A DNA stretch of 64,000 nucleotides, from assembly GCF_900116615.1 (NCBI RefSeq), contig NZ_FPBF01000007.1, positions 277,572-341,571 on the forward strand, given 5' to 3'. Under the pieces are notes generated by a model. That model searched no databases. It saw only the letters and a program-made list of their open reading frames with translations, and was not told the DNA's origin. The stretch's first letter is position 1; each line of letters begins with the position of its first letter. Of this stretch, positions 52,686 through 61,348 are shown piece after piece. The translations under genes and the position numbers were made by a program. Source of the stretch: Algoriphagus locisalis. Lineage in GTDB: Bacteria > Bacteroidota > Bacteroidia > Cytophagales > Cyclobacteriaceae.

Positions 52686-55214
52686 ATGTACGTGAGCAAA
52701 ATCAAGTTCCTTTTACTTTTCCTAGTTAGCCAGCTTTTTTGGATAGGTGCCGAAGCACAGACTGGATTGAACTCGGGGCTGCACTTTAATTCCCATGAGG
52801 TAATTCAGGATGAAAGAACTTCTTTAGATTTAACACCAAATGAGCCACTTTCTATTAAGGAAAAACTCATTTTGGATTTTGACATTCGATTCAGGCCAGG
52901 AGATGGCTACTACGGCTATATTTTTAAAATGCTCGGCAAGGAGTCCGTTCCTATAGACCTGGTTTCAAATTTGGCTTCTGAAACCGAAAATTTTTGGCTT
53001 GTAGTGGGAGACCAATCTGTCCTGTCCTTTTATTGGAAAGACCTTGGTGGGGCCATTTACAACGAATGGGTAAAAATCAAACTGGTCTATACTCCGGAAT
53101 TAGGAGAATTCTCACTAAGCATTAATGGAATTGAGAAAAAAACAACCCTTAAGGACTTCACTAAATTGAAAGATTTTCAGCTTGTCTTTGGATCGAGTAA
53201 AGTCCCCGAAATGCTCAACAGTGATGTGTGTCCGATGACTCTGAAAAACATTAGAATACATGACGCAGATGTCTTGCTAAGAAATTGGGAGTTAAAAAAG
53301 CATGGGAATGGCCTGGTTTACGATGAAGTAAAAACGTATGAAGCAGAGGTAAGATTTGCCAACTGGGAGATAGATAAGCATATCTATTGGCGTAAAAACA
53401 AAAAAATAGTAATGCCTGGAATCCTGGGAATTACAAGCACTCCGTCTTCAGATTCTATCTTTATTGTGGGGTTAGACCAATTGAAGTTATACAATACCAC
53501 AAGCGGGGAGATAGCTACGTTTTCTTATCAATACGGAAATCCCTTCCCCTGCCTGGATAATAACCTAGTATATAATTCCCTGACCCGAGAAATTTGGTCC
53601 TACTCTTTTGATACGGTAGCCATTAATAAGCTGGACCTTAAAACCTTTAAATGGACAGCAGCCCCCGACACCTGTCCTGAGCCCGATTTATGGCATCATA
53701 TCCGTCTGTACAATGCTCCTGAGAACGAAATTATGACTTTCGGAGGCTATGGGCATTATACCTACAAGTCAAACTTGATGACATTGAAAGATGGGGCAAA
53801 CAGCTGGGATTCTATAAACAAATCCAGCCAAGTTCCACCTAGATATCTAAGTTCCATGGGCTGGCTAGATGATCAAAAAGTTTTGATTTTTGGCGGGTAC
53901 GGAAGTCCTTCCGGAAATCAAGGAATAAATCCCCAGCATTATTATGATCTTTATTCCCTGGATCTCCAAAGCAAAAACATTGAGAAAATCCGTGAACTAA
54001 AGGACAATGTCCCTCCTTTTACGCCTGTAGCAAACGCTATTTTATCAGAAGATAAATCAAGTTTCTATACGCTAATCCATAATAACATCAATTACAATAC
54101 GCATCTGCAGCTCGCAGAGATAGGCATTTCAAAAGAGTTATTCAGAGTTTATGAGGACTCTATCCCATACAATTTTCTTGACACCAAAAGCTGGGCGGGT
54201 TTATTTTTAAACACCTCGAAGTCAACGCTCATTGCAATAACCCAATCTGATAGCTTGGTTGAAATATTCCAACACGCCTATCCTCCGCTGTTAAAAAGCG
54301 AAGCCACTCAGATTGCGAAAGGAAGTACCGGAATTACTAGACTGCTTTACATTTTTATTGTGGCAGTACTTATCATTGCAGGCATTATAGCTTATCGGAA
54401 ATATAGAAAACAACCTAATCCTTTAAACTCTACCGACGATAATCCATTACCCCCCACAACTGAATTACTCGGTTTACAGGAAAATAAAACCGCTTCCATC
54501 ATCCTAATGGGAGGATTACAGATCTATGACAGTTCAGGAACAGACATCACTGGCCAGTTTACCCCCACCCTTAAACAACTTTTTCTATTGATCTATCTTT
54601 CAAGCATTTTGGATAAAAAAGGCATATCATCTGAATTGCTGACAGAGTTATTATGGAGTGATAAATCAGCCACCAGTGCCAGAAACAACCGAAATGTCAA
54701 TATTAGTAAGATCCGATTACTTCTTGAAAAGCTATCCTCAAACCTACACCTGACCCATGACAATACTTTCTGGAAAATAGAACATGACCAAACTGTTTAT
54801 TCTGATGTATTGGATTCCCTGAAATTAGTCCAGAAACTTAAATCCAACCTAAAACTTACTGAAGTCGAAGCAAATCGATTACTGAGAAATTCAGCTGAAG
54901 GAAGCATCTGTCCAAGTGTACAAACGGATTGGATGGACCAGTTCAAAGCTGACTTTACCGCTCAACTTTTAGATGCTTTGATGATTATGATTCATCGCAC
55001 CCAAGATCACCAGCAAATCACAAGGATCTCAGATTCGATCCTAAAATTAGATCCATTAAATGATGAGGCACTGAAGATGAAATGTCTCTCACTTTTCAAA
55101 CTTGGCAAAAAAGGGCAGGCCTTGTCAGCTTACAACCAATTCTGCAAAGACTATTCAAATATGCTTGGACAAGAATTCGAAATTGAATTCAGCGTACTAT
55201 TAAATGAGGGATAA
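52686..55214 (+). CDS. Membrane-spanning one-component regulator: LamG-like + Kelch sensor fused to SARP-like DNA-binding/BTAD output
   Basis: 842 residues. Signal peptide 1-24 (..WIGAEAQ). A concanavalin/LamG-like fold lies at ~28-205 (EKLILDFDIRFRPGDGYYGYIF, EFSLSINGIE). A beta-propeller with Kelch-type blades is at ~225-520 (IMTFGGYGHYTYKSNLM, VLIFGGYGSPSGN, YYDLYSLDL). One transmembrane helix is at ~552-572 (LLYIFIVAVLIIAGIIAY). Cytoplasmic winged-helix domain ~605-690 (TLKQLFLLIYLSS, LTELLWSDKSATSARNNRNVNISKIR), then a BTAD-like TPR domain (SILKLDPLNDEALKMKCLSLFKLGKKGQALSAYNQF). No kinase or receiver is present. Divergent from the SusC gene, so it probably senses glycan outside and binds DNA directly. 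Architecture certain; role inferred. Confidence 0.85.
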   Translation: MYVSKIKFLLLFLVSQLFWIGAEAQTGLNSGLHFNSHEVIQDERTSLDLTPNEPLSIKEKLILDFDIRFRPGDGYYGYIFKMLGKESVPIDLVSNLASETENFWLVVGDQSVLSFYWKDLGGAIYNEWVKIKLVYTPELGEFSLSINGIEKKTTLKDFTKLKDFQLVFGSSKVPEMLNSDVCPMTLKNIRIHDADVLLRNWELKKHGNGLVYDEVKTYEAEVRFANWEIDKHIYWRKNKKIVMPGILGITSTPSSDSIFIVGLDQLKLYNTTSGEIATFSYQYGNPFPCLDNNLVYNSLTREIWSYSFDTVAINKLDLKTFKWTAAPDTCPEPDLWHHIRLYNAPENEIMTFGGYGHYTYKSNLMTLKDGANSWDSINKSSQVPPRYLSSMGWLDDQKVLIFGGYGSPSGNQGINPQHYYDLYSLDLQSKNIEKIRELKDNVPPFTPVANAILSEDKSSFYTLIHNNINYNTHLQLAEIGISKELFRVYEDSIPYNFLDTKSWAGLFLNTSKSTLIAITQSDSLVEIFQHAYPPLLKSEATQIAKGSTGITRLLYIFIVAVLIIAGIIAYRKYRKQPNPLNSTDDNPLPPTTELLGLQENKTASIILMGGLQIYDSSGTDITGQFTPTLKQLFLLIYLSSILDKKGISSELLTELLWSDKSATSARNNRNVNISKIRLLLEKLSSNLHLTHDNTFWKIEHDQTVYSDVLDSLKLVQKLKSNLKLTEVEANRLLRNSAEGSICPSVQTDWMDQFKADFTAQLLDALMIMIHRTQDHQQITRISDSILKLDPLNDEALKMKCLSLFKLGKKGQALSAYNQFCKDYSNMLGQEFEIEFSVLLNEG

Positions 55215-55382
55215 CCTAAGTCGATAGGGCACAAAGTTTTGATTTGCTCCAGCATTCCTTAAACCCTAAAATTGCTTCACATACAACTAACCTGTCATGT
55301 GATATGGTAGCACGTGCAGTAAAGTTATACCCTCTTAAAATGTACATCCCGGTCTGTCTGGGCACTGAGTTTTAGTCAGACT

Positions 55383-55620
55383 TTGATTTTTTCAATTTAT
55401 CCAAAGCTTCCAGGCCTTCCGATCCTTGATTATAGCTCGGGGAAACATTGCAATTAAAGAATGAAAGGCTTTTGCATCCATTTTGCGATCATCCAATCAA
55501 CCTTTTGCGTGTCCGGGTTCGTCTACTTTATACTTAATAAGTCCTAGTCTCTTGAGTTCTAAAAATTTCTAAAACACGTAATGGTGCTTCTCATCATAGA
55601 GCAGGTGGACAGCATACTAT
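55383..55620 (-). pseudogene. Possible decayed gene downstream of radC
   Basis: In the 484-bp gap 55215-55698 the minus strand holds protein-like stretches broken by stops and frame changes: LLYDEKHHYVF (stop) KFLELKRLGLIKYKVDEPG then HAKG (stop) LDDRKMDAKAFHSLIAMF. In another phase is GSEGLEALDKLKKSKSD and a stop. Residue make-up looks coding, but the parent family is unknown to me. The remainder of the gap shows nothing else. Confidence 0.3.
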
Positions 55621-55698
55621 CAAAAATTGATTCACATTCTCCAATGAGTTTAACACAATGCCATTCGGAATTCATTCTAAATCAATAAAAAAGGAAGC

Positions 55699-56169
55699 TT
55701 AAAGCTCCCCTTCATCTGCAAAAGAATAATACCCATCTTCAGTGACGATTAAATGGTCCAGAATAGGCAGATCCAAGGCTTTACCAATATTCACCAGGTT
55801 AGCCGTCAGCCGTTTATCCTGTTCGGAAGGCATCAGATTACCGGACGGATGATTGTGACTTAATATAATCGACTGGGCACATCCTTTCAGAGCCGCACCG
55901 AAAACCAGCTTGGCATCTACCACAGTACCGGCCGTTCCACCTTTGGATATCGTACAAATCCCCAGTACCCTATTTGCTCTATTTAACAACATGACCTGAA
56001 AATGTTCAGCCAGCTCCAACGTGTCTTTATCCCAAAAATCATATAAGACCTCATAAACCTCTCTGGAGCATCCCACTTTTGGACGTTGGTTTGATTTCAC
56101 TTTTGGTTTATAGCCAAGCGTGATTTCTGCTACCTCACTGAGATTGATGATTTGATTTACAGCTTCCAT
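55699..56169 (-). CDS. RadC/JAB-domain protein
   Basis: 156 residues, a stand-alone JAB/MPN+ domain. The zinc-metalloprotease-like motif reads SHNHPSGNLMPSEQD, with an upstream acidic partner in LLNRANRVLGICTISKGG and the ending DHLIVTEDGYYSFADEG. It lacks the N-terminal HhH part of long RadC proteins. Short forms like this are very common on Bacteroidota integrative elements and islands, where their role is unknown; the old DNA-repair assignment is doubtful. It is isolated, flanked by gene-poor DNA, which fits the edge region of an island beginning at tRNA-Pro. Confidence 0.9.
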   Translation of the reverse strand: MEAVNQIINLSEVAEITLGYKPKVKSNQRPKVGCSREVYEVLYDFWDKDTLELAEHFQVMLLNRANRVLGICTISKGGTAGTVVDAKLVFGAALKGCAQSIILSHNHPSGNLMPSEQDKRLTANLVNIGKALDLPILDHLIVTEDGYYSFADEGEL

Positions 56170-57141
56170 AATGCATTCATTTAAGTTAGAAATTATTTAG
56201 GATGCCGTAATCAGGTGATCCGGGAGCAAGGAAGCAGGCAACGGAATAAATAGCGCAGCGGCTTTATGCCGAACGCTGCTGAACGCCCCGACCGTAGCAC
56301 CGATCTTTGTACCGAAATAATAAGAACTACTCCTTATCATCCCTTTTCACAAGCTTAACCTGAAGCCTTAAAAAGTCAACGCATAAAAAAACCGGCTGTT
56401 ACACCGGGCCTTACTTAGAAATTTCACCCTATTACAGCTGAGGTTCGTGCAGGAGAACTTCCTCCACTAGGAACATACTTTCCTGAGGTATCCGATGAAA
56501 CCTTCCATCATTCTACCGGTAGGTGAGTACAATGTAGATGGTAGATCTATACTTATTACGTTTTCCTGGATGCTGATTGTAACCGATACCGACTTTATTC
56601 CACTAGGGACTTATTTGGCTTTAATAGTTTTTAAATAAATATTTTTAGGATTAAATGAAAATCTATTCCCTGTGCTCCTCACCACAACCATGGTAGTATC
56701 CACTTGCAAAAACCTAAAGTACAATAACTTCATCATAATCCATACAAAAAGCTCATTTTCAACAGTTTAATACAAATAATCCGTTATAGTATTATACTTT
56801 TATATAACATATATTGTATTAAAAACATAAGTTTTTGCCATTTAAAAAACCTACTGCTTATACGTAGAAATACCTATTTTATACACCACAAATATGGGGA
56901 CAAAATATTTTTATTAAATTCGAAAAATTGTACACGCGGCAGGTAATTAACATATAATATTCAGAAAAGAATTTAACTTCCCTTGGTATTATAATACTTT
57001 TCTTTAGCAGGAGAAAGTTTCCCATTAATCCTTCAAAAGTTCCCTTAGTAACTTAAGCACTTTTGCTAACCAGAAATCCGTGTGGGCAATGGTATTAAAA
57101 AGCAATAAACCTCCTATAATATAACTATTATTTAATTCATC
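56170..57141. other. 972-bp gene-free stretch upstream of radC and the sensor kinase
   Basis: No credible reading frame on either strand. The left third (56215-56300) is distinctly more G+C-rich (GCGCAGCGGC, GAACGCCCCGACCG) than the rest, and a short ACCGG-CTGTTACA-CCGG hairpin lies near 56390. From ~56640 on it is very A/T-rich. It must hold the promoters of radC (leftward) and the kinase gene (rightward). It may be a remnant zone at an island edge. Confidence 0.5.
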
Positions 57142-59517
57142 ATGCTTCCAGAACACGAAAGAGATGCGCTGATTGAAAAGCAACAGCTATTGGAAAAAAT
57201 CCAGGAGTTGGGAATTGATCAGCTTACAAAATCAATTGCAAATCAATTTGGCGTTCTAGGAGCCACCCTTTCAATCGTAACTGAAAACAGGGTCTGGTTT
57301 AAATCCAAGTATGGTATTCTCATCAATGAAATAGAGCCCGACCAATCTTTGTCCAGAGAGCTCTTGAAGAGTGGTAACAAGCACCTGATAATTGAACATT
57401 TAAGCGGTGATGAAATCTATTGCAATCACCCACTTCACACGATTTATGGACTGGAATTTTTTGCTGCTGCCCAGCTATACCTTGAGGATTCTTTACCGTT
57501 TGGAGTACTCTGTGTATTTGGGACGGAGCCATTGAAACCAAATCAAAAGCAACTCAAGGCACTCTCTTCTACTGCGGATCAAATTGGTCAGCTCATCAAA
57601 AATGAATTGACTGAGCGGGAAGAGCTAGCTCATGATTTTGGCAAAGAGTCCTTTATTATTAAAAAGACCTCACCTGTTGAAGAATTCGGTGGTTTCTACG
57701 CAAATACCGCAACCAACGAGCTCCAATGGAATCCTGAAAATAACCGGATCCTGAATATCAAAAAAGACTGGACCCCAAAATTCCATGACCTTGTCAACCC
57801 GATATTTTGCAAGCATTTCAATGCTAATAACGGTGTATTGAAATTGATCAATGACATCAAGAAACTAATAGACAACCCAGAGATCTCAAGGCATTCTAAA
57901 TTATACCAGTTAAACTTTTCCCTTCCAAAAATTCATCATATCCATATGATTTACCACCGCAGCGGTGATGCTATTTTTGTTGTGCTGAAAGATGAAACAA
58001 ATTTCTTGGAATTGGCAGAACAGGACAACCAAAAAAAAGTATTCATTCAGGAAGTAGAATCCCTATCCGGGATTGGAGGCTGGCAGTTTGAGTTGGCCAA
58101 ACAGAACGTAAAATTCACCGGTAACGCATGTAAAATATTAAATATAGCGCCAAAACCAGCCTTTTCCTTGCCTTTTCTGCACTTGAATAAGCGTGTGAAA
58201 GAGTACGATGAATTGAAGAACGGAATTAAACAAGCTTTGGAATCAAAAAAAATGTATTCCGGTGATTATGAGTATATACTAGGTAAGACCTTAAACAAAA
58301 CAGTTCGAATCAAAGCCAAGCCGATATTTATAAACCAAAAGTGTGAGCGATTGGTCGGGACTATTCAGGATATCACCGAAGACAAAGCCAATCTGGACAT
58401 GCTTTCCTTACTGAAAGCAGATGTGCAACAGCAGGTGGATTTTTATAAATCTCTGGTCAATAATTCCCATGTATTTATCTTTCAGTTAGCCCCAGATGGA
58501 GAGCTAATGTATTCAAACAAGCAATTCAGATCAGTTTTTGGTACGAATGAACCATCAGGTAAAGATCCTTATGAAAATGAACTACTAAAGTACCAACCCA
58601 AAAACAGAGTAAAAATACAAAAGGTAATTCAAGAATGTTTGCAGTCTCCCGGATCTTCATTTCCGATTATGCTGGACAGGAAAGATACAAGTGGGAAAAA
58701 CAGGATTACCAGATGGGATTGCTCCACCATAGGTGATAGCGCAGGGAAAGCACCTGGAATTCTGTTTATAGGAGTTGATATTACAGAACTTCAGGAAAGT
58801 AAGGAAAAACTCTTAGGCCTGTTGGATGAAATTACGCTACATAATGAGCAGTTGGTAGAGCTTAGCGAAGTCCTCAACCACAATGTGCGCTCCCAAGTAG
58901 CCAATCTCCAAGGCCTCTTAAACCTCATGGGTCTTATGAAAACCGCAGAGGAAAAAATGGATTATTTCAACTACCTGGATCAAACCGTCCAAAACCTAAA
59001 CGAGATAACCGCCATAGTATCCTCTGTGCTTCATATCCAGAACAACAAGAACCTAGAATATGAAGAAGTAAATCTTCAGGATTTAGTAGATGCTCTGATT
59101 ATGGAATTTATCGAAGACATTCTTAGTCATTCCATAGTGGTTGCAATTGATATCCCGGTTGAAAATCCAATAGTTTCAGTCAAAAGATACCTGCATTTTG
59201 TGCTTAGGGAATTAATTTCAAATGCCATCCGCTTCCGCAAAATGACCGAACCCCTGCATCTGTCTATAGCAATGCGTCGAGCCTCGGGAAAAGTGAACAT
59301 AACCGTATCAGATAATGGGAAGGGTATTGACATGGCGATCCATAAAGACAGCATTTTTAAACTTTACCAAACCCTAGACGCAACACCAAAGCACAAAGGA
59401 ACCGGTTTATACTTGTCAAAGATGAGAGTACTGGCGTTAGGTGGCTCAATACATTTGGAATCAACCTCCGGACAGGGAAGCACGTTTGTTATTGAGTTAC
59501 CCGATGAAAAAAATTAA
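57142..59517 (+). CDS. GAF/PAS sensor histidine kinase, no membrane anchor
   Basis: 791 residues, no signal peptide or transmembrane helix, so cytoplasmic. GAF domain ~15-155 (LTKSIANQFGVLGATLSIV.., GLEFFAAAQLYLEDSLPFGVLCVFG). A degenerate PAS-like stretch ~180-290. PAS domains at ~300-400 (LSGIGGWQFELAKQNVKF..) and ~430-550 (HVFIFQLAPDGELMYSNKQFRSVFG). HisKA at ~570-640 with His in LNHNVRSQVANLQGL (~579). HATPase_c at ~680-790 (ELISNAIRF, DNGKGIDM, GTGLYLSKMRVLALGGSI). It overlaps the receiver gene by 14 bp, so the two form one signalling unit. Signal unknown; GAF and PAS suggest a small molecule or redox cue. Confidence 0.92.
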   Translation: MLPEHERDALIEKQQLLEKIQELGIDQLTKSIANQFGVLGATLSIVTENRVWFKSKYGILINEIEPDQSLSRELLKSGNKHLIIEHLSGDEIYCNHPLHTIYGLEFFAAAQLYLEDSLPFGVLCVFGTEPLKPNQKQLKALSSTADQIGQLIKNELTEREELAHDFGKESFIIKKTSPVEEFGGFYANTATNELQWNPENNRILNIKKDWTPKFHDLVNPIFCKHFNANNGVLKLINDIKKLIDNPEISRHSKLYQLNFSLPKIHHIHMIYHRSGDAIFVVLKDETNFLELAEQDNQKKVFIQEVESLSGIGGWQFELAKQNVKFTGNACKILNIAPKPAFSLPFLHLNKRVKEYDELKNGIKQALESKKMYSGDYEYILGKTLNKTVRIKAKPIFINQKCERLVGTIQDITEDKANLDMLSLLKADVQQQVDFYKSLVNNSHVFIFQLAPDGELMYSNKQFRSVFGTNEPSGKDPYENELLKYQPKNRVKIQKVIQECLQSPGSSFPIMLDRKDTSGKNRITRWDCSTIGDSAGKAPGILFIGVDITELQESKEKLLGLLDEITLHNEQLVELSEVLNHNVRSQVANLQGLLNLMGLMKTAEEKMDYFNYLDQTVQNLNEITAIVSSVLHIQNNKNLEYEEVNLQDLVDALIMEFIEDILSHSIVVAIDIPVENPIVSVKRYLHFVLRELISNAIRFRKMTEPLHLSIAMRRASGKVNITVSDNGKGIDMAIHKDSIFKLYQTLDATPKHKGTGLYLSKMRVLALGGSIHLESTSGQGSTFVIELPDEKN

Positions 59518-59917
59518 GCTATTGATCATCGATGACGATGCACTCTGTCTGATGATCGCAAATAAAAGTTTAAGAAAATTCCTTCCTTCAAAACTTCCCT
59601 ACCAAGTGGAGGTAATCAGCAACCCAGTAGAAGGATTGAACATAATTCAAAAGCATATTGAAAGTAATATCACCTCTGAAGTAATCGTTATACTTCTTGA
59701 CATCAATATGCCAATTCTAGACGGTTGGGCAGTCCTGGAAGAATTGGACATACTTGATCCTGAGCAAAATATACAAGTTTATATGCACAGTTCATCGATT
59801 TCCGAATTGGATATAAAACGCTCCAAAACATATGCGAGGGTTCGGGATTTTATCCATAAGCCATTAAATGAGATGAGAGTCAATTCGCTTAATGCTGATT
59901 TAATGGAGTTTTTATAG
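59504..59917 (+). CDS. Stand-alone response-regulator receiver protein
   Basis: 137 residues from the ATG at 59504, which overlaps the kinase stop. The longer frame from 59441 would bury 76 bases in the kinase gene and lacks a receiver-like N terminus. Receiver motifs: LLIIDDDALC (acidic pocket), VILLDINMPILDGW (phospho-acceptor Asp ~66), MHSSS (Thr/Ser switch) and DFIHKPL (Lys). No output domain, so it likely acts by protein contact (CheY-like) or as a phosphorelay step. Translational coupling makes it the cognate partner of the kinase. Confidence 0.92.
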   Translation: MKKIKLLIIDDDALCLMIANKSLRKFLPSKLPYQVEVISNPVEGLNIIQKHIESNITSEVIVILLDINMPILDGWAVLEELDILDPEQNIQVYMHSSSISELDIKRSKTYARVRDFIHKPLNEMRVNSLNADLMEFL

Positions 59918-60313
59918 GGACTTTCTAAGACTACTTTTCATAAAAGAGTTCTGAGCCAGTCTCCGGTTTAAAACCTTCGATATCCTCCGATTAAAATCCT
60001 AGTAATTGTTCTATAATACTTGGGACCTTCAGTACAGCTTAAAAAATATAAATTATTACGCTTTTTATCAGTTGATTATAGCACAATGAAACCAAGTTCT
60101 CTCCGAAATCCAGCCAGTTACCTGAAAGATTTATTCTATACTAGTTATATAACCACAATAGCGTTGCTAAATAAAGATGATACTGCATTTTCGGTCCAGA
60201 CAGGACATCTTACTTCTGGCTTACAGTTGCCTGATCCCACAAGTAATTAGGCTTTTGGCTTGAAAACAAGAGGCTGTTATTAGATTAAAAGCTTCAAATC
60301 ATTTGCAATAAGC
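59918..60313. other. Gene-free stretch between the receiver and porP/sprF genes
   Basis: 396 bp. The only open frame (60020-60250, 76 codons) has no start context, family or composition to support it. No hairpin terminator clear enough to call was seen between these convergent genes. Confidence 0.5.
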
Positions 60314-61276
60314 CTACCACATCACCACTTCCTGAGACTCGGTCCTCACATTATCCCTGAAAATATTGAACACCGCTGTGAACTCATGGGTGTTGCCCGG
60401 AAGGTTGTAGCTGGTGGCATTGGGAAACTCGTACAGGTAGCCTATCCTCAAGCGCTTGGTCAGTATTCCCAGTTGGGCATTGGTCGCATAGTCTATCCGG
60501 TGTCCTAACCCAAACCAAAGTCTATCCATAAGCAGAGCTTTGATGTTAAACTCAATGTTGTCATCCTGGTTTTTCTGGGTGCTGTACATCCCGTTTACAA
60601 TCACCGCCAGATTATCACTCACTGCACTTCGGTAGCCAGCCTGGAAGATGGAGCTTGCAGGATAGGCATCCATAAACTCATCACCCGAAGTGATTTTACC
60701 GCCGTTCACCCGGTGGATCCCATAGGAGAAATAATAGTTGGCATGTGTCAGGGCTATGCCCAGATTGAAGTCAATCACATTCATATTTGAAAACTGCCCG
60801 ATGTACTGTCCAAGCGTAGGATCATTCTGTTCTTCTGTAGTCAGGGCATTGCCATCCAACCGGATGCTTTGGTAGTTCAGCCCTGCTCCCAGTCTGAGGT
60901 TATGATTTTCTGTCAGCCTGATTCTGCTCGCGTAGCCTACCGTCAGTTCCGTCTCCCGAAACGCTCCGTAAGTATCGTACAGCAGATTCACAGAGACAGC
61001 ATTTTTCCCCATCAAAGCCGGATCCTCCTCCCCTGCCAGTTCCCCAAAGTCCAGCTCAGTGCTGAAGAAATAGGTTTTTGGAGCCCCTTCCACCCCAGAC
61101 CACTGGTTGCGGACAAAACCCCTCACCGTGGATCCTTCGTAACCCGTCAACCCAGGATTGTAATAGCTCTGGAAAAAGTCAAAGCTGGAAATATATTTCC
61201 TCGACTGGGAATAGGAAGAGCCGACTGATGCAATGAAAAGCACTGCAGTAATTAGGTGTTTTATATATTGTGTCAT
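60314..61276 (-). CDS. PorP/SprF-family type IX secretion outer membrane protein
   Basis: 320 residues from the ATG at 61276. The longer frame to 61324 adds 16 residues ahead of the evident signal peptide (MTQYIKHLITAVLFIASVGSSYSQ). The barrel has the family marks FFQSYYNPGLTGYEG, VRGFVRNQWSGVEGAPKTYF, SVNLLYDTYGAFRE and LRLGAGLNYQSIRLDG. PorP/SprF proteins hold T9SS type B cargo at the outer membrane and are typically encoded right after the cargo gene. Here it follows the MBG-repeat cargo gene by 72 bp on the same strand, so the pair is almost certainly functional together. Confidence 0.93.
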   Translation of the reverse strand: MTQYIKHLITAVLFIASVGSSYSQSRKYISSFDFFQSYYNPGLTGYEGSTVRGFVRNQWSGVEGAPKTYFFSTELDFGELAGEEDPALMGKNAVSVNLLYDTYGAFRETELTVGYASRIRLTENHNLRLGAGLNYQSIRLDGNALTTEEQNDPTLGQYIGQFSNMNVIDFNLGIALTHANYYFSYGIHRVNGGKITSGDEFMDAYPASSIFQAGYRSAVSDNLAVIVNGMYSTQKNQDDNIEFNIKALLMDRLWFGLGHRIDYATNAQLGILTKRLRIGYLYEFPNATSYNLPGNTHEFTAVFNIFRDNVRTESQEVVMW

Positions 61277-61348
61277 CTGAAAATTAATTAAAATCCTAAA
61301 AAAGGGAAGCCGGTGGTTATTCACCGACCTCCAATTCCAAGCAGCTGT

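Noticed and set aside
60020..60250. 76-codon frame between the receiver and porP/sprF genes
   Set aside because: No recognisable family, no start context and no neighbour support; kept as non-coding.
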